The position numbers and the translations under genes were made by a program. The notes under the pieces were generated by a model that was not told the DNA's origin, searched no databases, and was given only the letters and a program-made list of their open reading frames with translations. This document shows, piece by piece, positions 23,763 to 35,143 of a stretch of DNA of 64,000 nucleotides. Source of the DNA: Microcebus murinus (taxonomy: Eukaryota; Chordata; Mammalia; Primates; Cheirogaleidae); NCBI RefSeq assembly GCF_040939455.1, contig NC_134136.1:107806014-107870013 (forward strand), written 5' to 3'. The number at the start of each line of letters is the position of its first letter. The first letter of the stretch is position 1.

Positions 23763-24110
23763 GTATTATGGACTGAGTATTTGTGTTCCCCAAAATTCAT
23801 ATTTTGAAATCCTAACCCCCAATGTGATATTAGGAGGTAGGGCCTTTGGGAGGTAATTAGGTCACAAGGGTAGAGCCCAAATGAATGGGATTAGTGCCAT
23901 TATAAAAGAAACCCCAGAGAGCTCTCTTTCCTCTTTCTTCCATGTGAAAATAGAACAAGAAATTGGCCATCTGCAATCTGGATTAGGGCCCTCACCAAAT
24001 CTGACCATGCTGGGATCCTGATCTTGAACTTGCAGTGATAAATAAATGTTTGCTACTTAAGGGACCAAGTCTATGGTAATTTATTATAGCAGATCTAATT
24101 AAGATAGCAG
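23763..24110 (+). mobile_element. MLT1-like MaLR solitary LTR
   Basis: Runs 'attatggactgagtatttg', 'ttgaaatcctaacccccaat', 'gtagggcctttgggaggtaa', 'cattataaaagaaacccca', 'gggccctcaccaaatctgac', 'gataaataaatgtttgctac', ending near 'tctaattaagatagc'. This is the order of MLT1-type ERVL-MaLR LTRs, with a TATA-like TATAAAA and an AATAAA signal. No internal retroviral sequence is attached, so it is a solo LTR. A copy in the opposite orientation is at 42608-42945. Confidence 0.85.
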
Positions 24111-24495
24111 TTAGTTATTCTCTACTTAAAATTCTGTCTCCCTTTTGCTTTCTTTACTCCTTTATTGCCTAACTTATTACCCCTCTGGTCATTACTCCTT
24201 GGTTCCCTTTATTGATTTTTCTTCTGCTACTTTTCTTAGATATCAGTATCTCTCAAGTCTTTTTTTCCTTGATTTTTTTCTTTTCCTCACTCAAAGATTT
24301 GTCCCCAGAAGATTTCAACCACACTTATTGTTTTAAGTACCACTTTTTAAAAATAAATCCTGGACTCACTTCTAAACCAAAATATTAGCTCCATCTCATT
24401 TCCCCTCAGGTATTCAAAACTCAGATTATCCCAAAATGAATTAGTCTCTGCGTAATGGCTATGTTTTGTGTATTTTGCATCCTGGTGAACTATAT
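24111..24495. other. Intergenic DNA, nothing recognised
   Basis: Pyrimidine-rich; a 63-codon frame at 24145-24336 reflects that base composition and shows no family features. Confidence 0.5.
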
Positions 24496-24499
24496 AATT

Positions 24500-24713
24500 A
24501 TTTTTTTTTGCTTTTTACATTTTTAATTTTTGTGCATTCATAATACTTGTACATATTTATGGTGCAGATGTGATATTTTGATATAAGTATACAATGTATA
24601 ATGATCAAACTGGGGTACCTGGGATATTCATTACCTCGAGCATTTATTATTTCTTTGTATTAGAACATCCCAGTTCCATTCTTTTAGTTATTTTGAAATA
24701 CACAATACATCTG
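24500..24713 (-). mobile_element. L1 3' UTR (L1MA/L1P-like), antisense, segment 1
   Basis: Antisense L1 3' UTR text: 'catatttatggtgcagatgtg', 'gatataagtatacaatgtat', 'ggatattcattacctcgagc', 'ttttagttattttgaaatac'. Split at 24714 by a Charlie element. Confidence 0.8.
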
Positions 24714-25174
24714 CAGTCCCCAACCCCTGGACTGCAGAAAGGTATCAGTTTGTGGCCTGTTAGGAACTGGGTTGCACAACAGGAGGTGAGTGGTGGGCCA
24801 GAGAAGCTTCATCTTTATTTACAAACATGCCCCATCATTCACATCACTACATAAGCTCTGCTTTCTGTCAGATTAGTGGCAGCATTAGATTCTCATAGGA
24901 GTGGGAACCCTACTGTAAACTGCGCATGTGATGGATCTAGGTTGTGTGCTCCTATGAGAATCTAATGCCTGATGATCTGAGGTGGAGCTGAGGCAGTGAT
25001 GCTAGCACTGGGGAGCAGCTGCAAATATAGATTATTATTAACAGAGAGGTTTGACTGCACAATGAATGTAATGTACTTGTATCATCCTGAAACCATCCCC
25101 ACTCCCATTCATGGAAATATTGTCTTCCATGAAACCAGTCCCTGGTGCCAAAAAAGTTAGGGATTGATGCACTG
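24714..25174. mobile_element. hAT-Charlie element (MER30/MER1-like), second copy
   Basis: Begins 'cagtccccaacccctggac' and ends near 'aaaagttagggattg'. The interior matches the 2223-2686 copy throughout, including the inverted arms ATTAGATTCTCATAGGA (24884-24900) and its complement (24950-24966), and 'gaggtttgactgcacaatga'. Both copies have the same orientation and no transposase. Confidence 0.85.
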
Positions 25175-25565
25175 AATTATTAACTCATTTACCTTATTGT
25201 GGTCATGAAAACTACATTTTATTCCTTCTATCTAACTGTATTTTTGTACCCATTAACCAACCTTCCTTTATCTGCCCATCTGCACTACCCATACCATCCT
25301 CTGATAACCATTATTCTACTTTCTATCTGAGATCAATTTTTTCAGCTCCCACATGTGCCTAAGAACATATAAGATTTGTATTTCTGTACCAGAATTATTT
25401 TTCTTGACAAAATGTTCATTAGTTCCATTCATGCTGTTGCAAATGACAAGATGTCACTTTTATGGCTGAATAATAGTCCATTATGTGTATGTACCACATT
25501 TTCTTTATCCATTCATACACTGATGGACACCCAGGTTGCTTTATTGAAAAATGTGTTCCAATATG
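25175..25565 (-). mobile_element. L1 3' UTR and ORF2 end, antisense, segment 2
   Basis: Resumes antisense L1: 'tatttttgtacccattaacc', 'taaccattattctactttct', 'gttccattcatgctgttgca', 'gctgaataatagtccattat', 'catacactgatggacaccca'. Open frames here are antisense shadows of ORF2. Confidence 0.85.
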
Positions 25566-26867
25566 GAAACCACTCTGTCTTATCCTATCCTTCAGCCATC
25601 TTTATTTTTTAGGGGGAAGGGGGCATATAGAGGTCTCTATTCAAAAGCATAAATATTCTTCTCTCCTGATCAGTTGCAAAAGGAATATGTTTGAGAATTC
25701 ACACTGGGATCCATTTCCTTTTTCTTGTTTCTGTCAATTACTTTAGGTTTTATACACTGGGTAAAATAAAAAGTTCCAATAAAAATCAGATGGATATTTT
25801 TAAGCAAAAGGATACTTCTTAAAATAACAAATGAGTTTCCTATTAGTTACTTCCAGCTCTGAGCTGGTAGTTATAGGCCTCTCCTAAATGCACCTGGTCT
25901 ATGATGGCTACAATCATAACAGGTCTTGCACAAAGCCTCTAAGAGGAACCAGGAAATAAATGAGAGTCAGTGCTCTATTGATAGCACAAAGATGTCAAAT
26001 CTCTACCTTGACTGTTTATTTATCCAGTTTCTTACTGGCTATCAAACATTTTGGGCTGGAAGCTCACAGAGGAAAGTAACCACCCTTAATATTCACTCTG
26101 GGACAACTGACTGGAGTCTAGGTAACATGGAAAGTTTTAAAGTAGCACATGTGGCTACTTTAGTATATGATATGAGCAGATGATAGGATTATAAGGCCTT
26201 GTTGAGAAATATATCTTCCAGAAAATAATAAATTTTTGTATTTTAAGGCTTTCTGAAATAACTTCCTAATATCAACACCATGTTTAGAACAAGGGCTATT
26301 TTCTTACTCATACTTACTGAAGCAAAGGACAAGATGGATTTGCCATCTTAGTAATTCAGGATGAAAAATGTCAAAACTGTGTGAATTTTACATGTATGTG
26401 TGTGTGTGTATGTTTGTACAATGGGAAGCGGGAGTGGAATGAAGGAGGGAAGAAGGGAAAGAGAGAGGGAAAGAAAAAAAAAGAAGTAAAAGTAATAGCA
26501 ATGAAATGAAAGAGAGAGAAAGAATGATTTCAAATTGACCTCTTGTTACTACCATATCATTCAACATTCAACACTGCAACCATCTTTAACTGTCCCGTAT
26601 ATGTTTCTAAACAATCTTCTTTATTCTATACCTCTTGCTTCTGCCGTAATGGAGGCTTCCCCCATTACATTGTTCTGAGTGTTGGAAAAAAATCAAATAC
26701 CAAATGCCCTTGCTTTGCTTATCACCTGAATAAATCTATAACATTCATATTAGCTTGAACTTTAATAAAACAGAAATGTGTTTATATTACTCCCCTTTTA
26801 AAATGATTCATTCTATCTCTAGTACCTTAAAAAAATAAAAAAAAATCAACATTCCCTCATAAGACAA
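25566..26867. other. Intergenic DNA with a purine-rich tract
   Basis: No gene recognised. Short TG repeat at about 26395-26410 and GGGAA/GAAA-rich purine DNA at about 26435-26525. The antisense frame at 26348-26533 is the translation of those tracts. Confidence 0.55.
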
Positions 26868-27770
26868 AATATGACTGGCCAAAAGACATATGGAAAAATG
26901 GTCAACATCACAAATCATCAGGGAAAAGCAAATCAAAACTTCAATGAGATATCATCTCACTCTAGATAGGAAGGTTATTACCAAAAAGAAAAAAAAAAAA
27001 AATGCCAGTGAGGACATGGAGAAAGAGGAACTCTTATACATTGTTGATAGTAATGTAAATTAGTGCAACCACTATGGAGAAGAGTATAAAAGTTCCTCAG
27101 AAAAACTACAAATAGAACTACCATATGATTCATAAATCCCACTACTGGGCATTTATCCAAAGGCAAGGAAATCAGTATTTTGAAGAGAAACCTGCACTAT
27201 TGCAGCACTATTCATGATAGCCAAGGTATGAAATTAACCTAGAAGTCCAACAACAGATGAATGGATACAGAGAATGTGATATACATACACAATGGAATAC
27301 TATTCAGCCATAAAAGAAAAAAAGTCCTGTAATTTGCAGCAACATGAAACTCGTGTACATTATGTTAAATGAGATAAGCCAGGAATAGAAAGTTAAATAC
27401 TATATGTTCTCACTCATATGCAAAAGCTAAAAATATGTTGATGTCATAGATTTAAATGGTGGAACAGAGGATGCTAGAGGCTGAGAAGGGTGGGGGGAAA
27501 AGAAGATAGGAAGAGATTTGTTAAAGGACACAAAATTATAGCTAGATAGGAAGAATAAGCTCTAGTATTTTGTAGCATTGCTGATACATATTTTTAAATA
27601 GCTAAAAGAAAGGATAGTAAATGTTCCCAACACAAAGAAATGATAAATGTTTGAGATGATGGATATGGTAATTACCCTGATCTGATCACTATACATTGTA
27701 CATATCAAAACATCACTATGTATCCAATAAGCGCCTACAGTTATTATGCGTAAATTAAAAAATTAATATC
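26868..27770 (+). mobile_element. L1 (L1MA/L1PB-like) ORF2 end and 3' UTR
   Basis: Starts within ORF2 ('tcatcagggaaaagcaaatc', 'ctactgggcatttatccaaa', 'gatacacaatggaatactatt' type text) and runs into a 3' UTR with 'gatgctagaggctgagaagg', 'gatatggtaattaccctgat', 'catcactatgtatccaataa', ending A-rich at about 27765. 5'-truncated. Confidence 0.85.
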
Positions 27771-28439
27771 CTAAAACTTTTGCTTTGGCCCTTATGTGAA
27801 ACTCAATTAATGAAGTGCATATGAAATGTGTGAGAGCAGATACCATAAATATTTGTGTGATAAAATACTTGTTTTACTTGATGACAGATATAGAAGTAGT
27901 ACTGTGAAACTGTTAGGAAAACATAAATATGTGTATGAATAGCTTCTTTAAATTTTAGGCATAAGTATCTAAACAACAGAAATAGGCTATTGACATTTTC
28001 ACCATCACAAGATATTTTACCTGTATAATGTAAGGCAGAATATGAGCAAAAATGAAATAAGAAATATAGCATGTGAAAAAAATAAGGGAAGGAAATAAGT
28101 TATAATTTAACAAAAGGAAAGCTGACAAATTATTTTATATGGCTACTATACAACCTTGGTTCCAAAGTACATAAAGGATAATAAAATAAAATTATAGGCT
28201 TACTTTTCCCATAAACATAGAAATCATATATTAGTTAAACATATCCAACGGTAATATTTAGGACACATATTTTCAAGTACAATTTTTGCTTTTATCAGGA
28301 ATGTATCAGGATATCTATATAATTTAAACATCAGGAATTCTATAAATGTAATTCACCATATATCTTGTTAAAGGAGAACTATCATAACTATCTTAGTAAA
28401 ATCCTCATAGTAATTCAAATCAAACACAATATGCCAAAT
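27771..28439. other. Intergenic DNA, nothing recognised
   Basis: AT-rich; no frame or repeat I can name. Confidence 0.5.
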
Positions 28440-29150
28440 TTGTAAGTACTTATGTGGCAACAATCTAGAGCAATCATCATGCTTAATGGACAAACTTGAG
28501 ATATATTCCTTTTAAAATTAGGATCGAGGCAGAAATGATATACAGCATCATCATTCTTTAACACAGTAATTGTATCCTTAATCATTATTATAATACAAAA
28601 ATGGGGAGTGAAGGAAGCCTAACAATTAGACTGCAAGAATCTGTGAGTTTTGTACATGTTTTATGATAATCTACATAAAGACAATAGAAAGCATACACAA
28701 GGCATTATAACTAATAAGTTCAGTGAAGCTAATAAACATTTAATCAATTTAAACAAATGAACAACTTTTTCCATGCTAATAAAACCAAATATAAGAGTAA
28801 ATATGGTACAAAAGCAACAGAATCTATAAAGACTTCATTATTTACCTTAAAGAATGCAGATTATGTTGTAGGTATAGAAACAGGTAAAAAGCTAATGAAA
28901 CGAGTAAGTTCAGAGGAGAAGCTTAGTAAAAATAGAAAGGACTCTCTTATTTTTCAAGACCCTGTGAATATATAAGTATTTACAATATAAAATTTAAAAA
29001 GAAATTTTAAAGAAATACCCATGCATTTAAGATAAGCTGATATATTACAAAAATTATGCTGCAAGTCAATTGGAAAAGAAATGGACTACTAAGTAGAAAT
29101 TGTTGGGAAACTGATCATTAATTGACAAAAGATAAAATTATTTCTGATTT
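28440..29150 (+). mobile_element. Probable ancient L1 ORF2 fragment
   Basis: Isolated stretches resemble old L1 ORF2: 'catcatgcttaatggacaaa', 'ttaggatcgaggcagaaatg', 'aactaataagttcagtgaag', 'tgggaaactgatcattaatt'. The 72-codon frame at 28757-28975 lies in it and is not recognisable as a gene. Divergence is high, so this call is tentative. Confidence 0.45.
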
Positions 29151-29221
29151 AAAACCACATGTAGCTTTCCTGTCATCCCCTGCACAGATTTGGCTCATGA
29201 GTTTCTGAGACCCAAAAATAG

Positions 29222-30040
29222 AGAGCTTCTTCTTGCCCCAGAGGCTGTTCTTGGCAGTTCTGTGGCCGTCACCATACCACAAAATGAATATGTTAAATAA
29301 CACTGTAAATGTTGTGGATATTGTTTGGAGTACCATGAAAAAAAGTGAAAGAAAGAAAGTGGAAAGGCTCAAAGAAGGGAAAGATGATGATTGGTATGCA
29401 GGCTAAGCTCTACCATAAACAGTGCCATGCTGAGAAAATACAAATGAAAAATACTATCAAGATGCATGAAAAGAGAACTAAAGAGAAGAACCATGAAAAG
29501 ACTCCACAGGGAGCAGTACCTGCCTATCTGCTGGACAGAGAGGGACATTCTGGACCTAAAGTGCTTTCCAATATGATTAAACAAAACTGAAAAGAGAAGG
29601 GGGAAAATGGGAAGTCCGTCTGCCCAAAGTTTGTGCCCAGGAAGAAAAAGAGGGGTTAAAAATTATTTGAACAAGAAAGCAAAAGGAGGCATGGAAGAGG
29701 ATAGTTAATAAAGTCTGCTTTATTGGAGATGGCTTTAGGTAAAAACCACCTAAATATGAAACATTCATTAGGCCAATGGGCTTACATTTCAAGAAGGCCC
29801 GTGTAACATATCCTGAACTGAAAGCCACCTTTTGCTAACCAATACTTTGTGTAAAGAAGAATCCCTCATCCCCATTATATACAACTTTGGGTTTTATTAC
29901 AAAAGGTACTGTCACTGAGGTCACTGTGAGCAAAACGGGACTTATAACACAAGGGAGTAAGGTTATTTGGGGAAAATACAGCCAGGTTACCAATAATCCT
30001 GAAAATAATGGATGAATAAATGCAATCTTCATGGTTTGAC
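29222..30040 (+). pseudogene. NSA2P: Processed pseudogene of NSA2 (ribosome biogenesis factor)
   Basis: Intronless copy of the 260-codon NSA2 mRNA; the parent protein acts in nucleolar 60S ribosomal subunit maturation. The start codon is ATA at 29274-29276, followed by PQNEYVK and a TAA at 29298-29300 (codon 9). The N-terminal text HEKK.KKES continues in that frame to about 29360. A frameshift then puts MIGMQAKLYHKQCHAEKIQ, TPQGAVPAYLLDREG and VLSNMIKQ in another frame (to 29586). Later pieces include [49 protein letters not shown] and [18 protein letters not shown], ending IFMV and TGA at 30037-30039. GC-richer DNA at about 29222-29273 looks like the 5' UTR. Several in-frame stops and at least one frameshift make it non-functional. 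Confidence 0.95.
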
Positions 30041-30834
30041 AGCAGTTTAATAGAAGTAATTCTTGTTGAAGACTAAATACTAGTCAGGAAAACCACAATT
30101 ACTCTGACATTTCTGAATACTACCAAATAGCCTTACATGCCTGCAGTCATCAAGAGAACTATTTATTAAATTGTATAAAACATTTAAAAAGCATGTAACT
30201 GTAGATGTCAAATAGGAAAAAGAGAAAAAAAATCAAAGACAATGCTATAACACCACAAAATTAAAATTTAAAGATATAGGCCTTCAAGAGGTACATACCT
30301 AGGAAAAGAATGGAATTAACAAATTATTTTGCAGGTTAAATTCAATGAAAAACCCTACTAAGAAAATTTTTACATATTTATGGTATTCTAGGATTTTGGT
30401 TGGTAATATAAAATTTACCCAGAAACTTGAAGAAAACTACCAAAGTTTTGTAATAAAGCTATTATTAACTCAAGTGGAAACTAAATTTTTAATACAAAGA
30501 AATAAATTGATAAGAAACAAATTGGCCAAACAGAAAAAAATTACATAGTAATAATAAAACTATTGAATATGAATTTTTAAATATCATATAATTAAATGGA
30601 TATGAAAGAAAGAAAATTATGGGTGAAAGAGTTGAAATTCTTATTTATAATTACAGGAAATCAACTAATAATGTGAAAAATAATCAAATATAGTGTACTT
30701 TTTTCTTTTAACAATGTGGAGGTAATTACTTGAAGAAAGAGTTAAGGAAAATACAAATAATTGCCCTGGGGAGTAAAATTCACATGAAAGGAGAAAAGAA
30801 GACTCAGCATTTATGATAATAATGAATTCTTTTG
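30041..30834. other. Region downstream of the NSA2 retrocopy
   Basis: May begin with NSA2 3' UTR and a decayed tail (A-rich 30210-30232), but I cannot place the end. The 67-codon lysine-rich frame at 30345-30548 is unrecognised. Confidence 0.4.
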
Positions 30835-31090
30835 AACATTATCTAACATTATAAACTAAATTAAAACTAGTATAATTAATCATGCACTTATCAAGTTTCA
30901 GAAAATATTCTAAACATTTTACAAGTCTTAACTAATTTAATACACACAACGTATTAAGTACTATTACAATGAATTAAGTACTATTGATTATCTCTGCTTT
31001 ACAGATGAGAAAATGAAAGCATATAGAGGTTGCTACTTGTCCCAAATCACAGTGTTGGTTAGCAGTGAAGTCAATATTAGAGCTTAAAGA
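30835..31090 (+). mobile_element. MIR SINE
   Basis: 'cttatcaagtttcagaaaat', 'aactaatttaatacacacaa', 'ctctgctttacagatgagaa', 'aatcacagtgttggttagca' follow the MIR consensus in order. Confidence 0.75.
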
Positions 31091-32079
31091 TATAAGTGGT
31101 CAGACACCAGAGTCTTCACTAAAAGTTATGCTATACTTAGATAAAAACAAAAAGTTAATTTATAAGATACATTTTGAAGAAAGGCCAAGATCAGGAGAAA
31201 GACGAGACAGTAGCCACAGGGGGAAATTTAAAAATGTTGGCTTTCTTCAACCAAGAGTTTACTTACTTGTATGGTGATTGGAATGCTTTGAGATGGGAAA
31301 ATGGCAAGAGAAAGAGTTTGAGACTGAGATCAATTTAACCATACCAAAGGTGTAGGAGTATGGACCTGTCACTGAAAGAGGATAAACATGTAGATAAATT
31401 TGTGGATTTGCCTCTATGTTGTGAGAAGCTCAAACTAAATACACTGGCCATATATAGGTACTCCATTAGATAGCCATAGCTGAGTTTCCAGCTGACAGAA
31501 GTCATCAGCTAGCACCAGCCATGTGAGTGAATCATCTTGGACATCTAGGTTAGTCTAGCTTCATGTATCTTCAGTCCCAGCAAATGTTATTTATTTCTCT
31601 TCTTTCATTAGTTTCAAACTATTAAATGGATTCAACCACAGTAGCTCCCTTCAGGTTTGGAAATGGATTAGAAATGGGAGGGGGGAGGAAAAATGGGAAG
31701 GCAGTGTGATAAAAAAGACAAAAAAAAAAAAAAAGAAGACACATATCAGGTTTCAGAGTCTAATCCAGTTTTATAATTCACTTATAATCTGATGTTCATC
31801 TACCTCTTTTTGGCACACAAAAGCTAAGGTCTTTCCTGGAAGCAACACAGGCACCTCATTACCTTCTGGGGTCCACAAATAGATCTGCTGAGCCAACTGT
31901 CAAGAACCACTGAGTCAGCTAAGAAAAGCAGTCAGACCAAAAGCAGTCAGTAGCCACAGGGAACAGAGGCACGGGTCATGTACCAGGAGCCAGGGAATGA
32001 GAGCCATGTAGAAACCAATATAGCAGAGACAAAAAGCACAGTTACAACATCTTATACGTTTTTTCCTCTCCTGTTATCC
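31091..32079. other. Intergenic DNA, nothing recognised
   Basis: Contains an A-run with one interruption (31711-31734). A somewhat GC-richer segment at 31840-32030 has no open frame and no repeat family I recognise. Confidence 0.5.
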
Positions 32080-34318
32080 CATTAAAAATAAGATACAATC
32101 CATAAACCACAAAACACCTATTTAAAGTATATAAATCATTTTTAGAATAGCCACAGAATTGTGCAACAATCACCACAATATACTTTTAGAACACATTAAT
32201 CACCCCCAAAGAAACCTCATACCTATTAGAAGTTACTCCCCTTTCCTCCCTCTACTTTGAACCATTAGGAAACTACTAATCTACTTTCTGTCTCTATAGA
32301 TTTACCTATTGTAATTTCTTCTTTTTCATTTCTGATAGAGATTATCTGGGTCCTTTCTCTTCTATTTCTGGTATATCTGGCTAGTGGTCTATCAGTTTTA
32401 TTTATCTTTTCAAAGGATCAACTTTTTTCCTTTGATCCTTTGTATTGTATTTTTTATTCCATTTTGTTTCGTTCTGCTCTGATACTTATTTTTTTTTTCT
32501 TCAGCTGGCTTTGGTTTTGGTTTATTTTTCTAGTTCCTTGAGATGTGACATTAGCTTGTTAATTTGTAATTAACAATCTCTCTGTCTTTGTAATGTAGGC
32601 ATTTAAGAATGTAAACTTTCCCCTTAAGGCTACTTTTCTGTATTCCATAGATTTTGAAATATTATGTCCCCTTTGTCATTCAGTTTCAGGAATCTTTTGA
32701 TTTCCATCCTAATTTCATCATTGACCCAAGAATCATTCAGTATCAAGTTGTTTACTTTTCACAACTTTGTGTAGATTTGAGTGTTTCTCTTGGAATTGAT
32801 TTCTAGTTTTATTCCACTGTGGTCTCAGAAGATATATGGCATGATTTTAATTTGCTGAGATTTGTTTTATGGCATAGATATAATCAATCTCATAAAATGT
32901 ACTATGTACTGATGAGAAAAAAATGTATTTTCAGTAGTTTTGGGGTAGAATTTTCTGTAAATGTCTGTTAGGTCCATTTGTTCTAGAGTCCTGTTTAAGT
33001 CCAGTGTTTCTTTATACATTTTTCTGCTTTGATGATCTGTCTACTTTTGTCAGTGGAGTGTTAAAGTTCCTGACAATTAAAATGCTACTATTTGTTTCTG
33101 TGCTTAGATCTAGAAGATTTGTTGTATGAAAGTGGGAGTTCCTGTGTTAGATGTATATATATTTAGGGTTGTTACATCTTCTTGGTGATTGCTCCTTTTA
33201 CCATTACATAATGACCATCTTTGTCTTTTATTACCATTGTTGATTTAACCCTCTATTTTATCTAAGAATGACTACCTGCTTGCTTTTGGTTTCTTTTTGC
33301 ATGGTATATGTATTTTTTTCCATCCCTTAGCTTGAGTCTGTGTGAGTCCTTGTGGTTTAGATGTGTTTATTGGAGACAGCAAATAGGCTATGTTTCATCA
33401 TACATTCAGCCAATATATGTGTTTTAAGTGAGGCATTCAGACCATTCACATTGTTAGTATTGGTATGTGGGATGCTGTTCTATTCTTCATATTGGATGAT
33501 ACCTTATAGTTTTATTTGCCCTCTTGTGCTTTGATTTGAGATCTTCTTTTTTGAATACAAGTGTTGACAGATATAAAATTTCTGTAAGTACTCTTTTAGC
33601 TGAATTCTGTAAATTATGTTATGTTGTTTTTTTTCATTTCTGCCTTCCTCAAAGCTTATTTTTCCTAATTTTCATTGAGATTTCCTCATTGACCCATTGG
33701 TTATTTAGGAGTATGTTAAATTTCCACATATTTGTGAATTTACCAATGTTTCCTTTTATGATTAATTTCTAATTTCATTTCATTGTACTCTGAGAAAACA
33801 TTTTGCATGATTTCAATCCTTTTAAATTTATTGAGGCTTGTGTTATGATCTAGTATACTGTCTATCCTGGCAAATATTCCGTGTATATTTTGGAAGAATG
33901 TTTATTTGGCTATTGTTGAGCATAGTGTTTTATTAAGTTCTGTTAGGTCAAACTTGCTTATACTATTTTTATTCTTGTTGATATTCTGCCTAGTTGTACC
34001 ATCAATTATCAGTAGTAGGATATTTAAGTCTCCAACTGCTCTTGTTTAGTTGGGTTATTTCTCTCTTCACATCTACTAATTTTGTTTTTGGTATTTCACA
34101 GCTTTACTGCATATATGTTTATAATTGTTATTTCTTACTTACAGATGAAACATTCATCATTATAAAATTCCCTTTTCCTTTTTGGGAAATTTTTTGTTTT
34201 AAAGTCTATTTCATCCTATATTAGTATTGCCACTCTAGCTCTCTTATGATTGGCTAAATAGCAATCATGGTATATTTTCCCATCATTTTCATTTTAAATT
34301 ATTTGTCATTTGAAGCTA
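32080..34318 (-). mobile_element. Antisense L1 assemblage, left part
   Basis: Starts with an L1M-type 3' UTR read antisense ('gttgtgcaacaatcaccaca', 'taatctactttctgtctcta'), then antisense internal L1 text. The internal portion contains two diverged versions of the same L1 segment in the same orientation: 'tcattgacccaagaatcatt' at about 32719 and 'ctcattgacccattggttat' at about 33686, each followed by matching downstream text. At least two L1 copies are therefore joined or nested. Frames in this area are antisense shadows. Confidence 0.75.
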
Positions 34319-34329
34319 AAATGTGTCTT

Positions 34330-35133
34330 CCCATCTTCAAAAGAGAAAAAAATGGCCAACATGCGAAAAAAATTGTCAACATCACTAATCAATAGGGAAC
34401 TGCAAATTAAAACCATAATGAGATACCACTTTACCGCTGTCAGAATGGCTACTAACAAAATGCCAGAAAAAAAAATGATGCTGATGCAGATGGAGTAAAA
34501 AGTTAATACTTAAACACTGTTGGAGGGAATGTAAATCAATACAACCTTTATTGAAAACAGTTTGAAGATTACTTAAAGAACTAAAAGTAGATCTACAATT
34601 CAATCCACTAATCCCTCTACTGGGGATCTACCCAAAGACACCCGCACCCATATGTTTATCACATCAAAATTCACAATTGTAAAGATATGGAAACAACCTA
34701 GGTGCCCACCAACAGATAAGTGGGTAAAGAAATTGTGGTATATATGATATATACCATGGAATACTATGCAGCCATCAGAAAGCATGAAATAATGTCTTTT
34801 TGCAGCAGCCTGAATGGAACTGGAGGCCATCACTCTAAGTGAAGTAACCCAGGAACAAACAAAGAAAAACAAATACCACATGTTCTTACTTATAAGTGGG
34901 AGCAAAGCAAGGGGTATGCATGGTCATACAGAGTGACTTAATGGACAATGAATGGAGACCCAGAAATGGGAAGCTGAGAGAACAGTGGGGGATGAAAAAT
35001 TACCTGTTGGGTACAATGTACAATATTCACATAATGGGTATATTAAAAGTATAGACTTCTCGAATATGCAATTCAGCCATGTAAAAAAAAATACTTATAC
35101 CTCCTAAATCTATTTAAATAAAAATAATAAATA
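34330..35133 (+). mobile_element. L1 3' end inserted into antisense L1, with target duplication
   Basis: 5'-truncated L1 from 'aaaatggccaacatgcgaaa' through ORF2 ('tctactggggatctacccaa', 'ggaatactatgcagccatca') and 3' UTR ('gggtacaatgtacaatattc', 'cctcctaaatctatttaaat'), ending in an A-rich tail. AAATGTGTCT occurs immediately before (34319-34328) and immediately after (35134-35143): a perfect 10-bp direct repeat marking the insertion. Confidence 0.9.
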
Positions 35134-35143
35134 AATGTGTCTC

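Noticed and set aside
28757..28975. Lysine-rich 72-codon frame
   Set aside because: It lies in text resembling ancient L1 ORF2 and has no separate similarity I can name.
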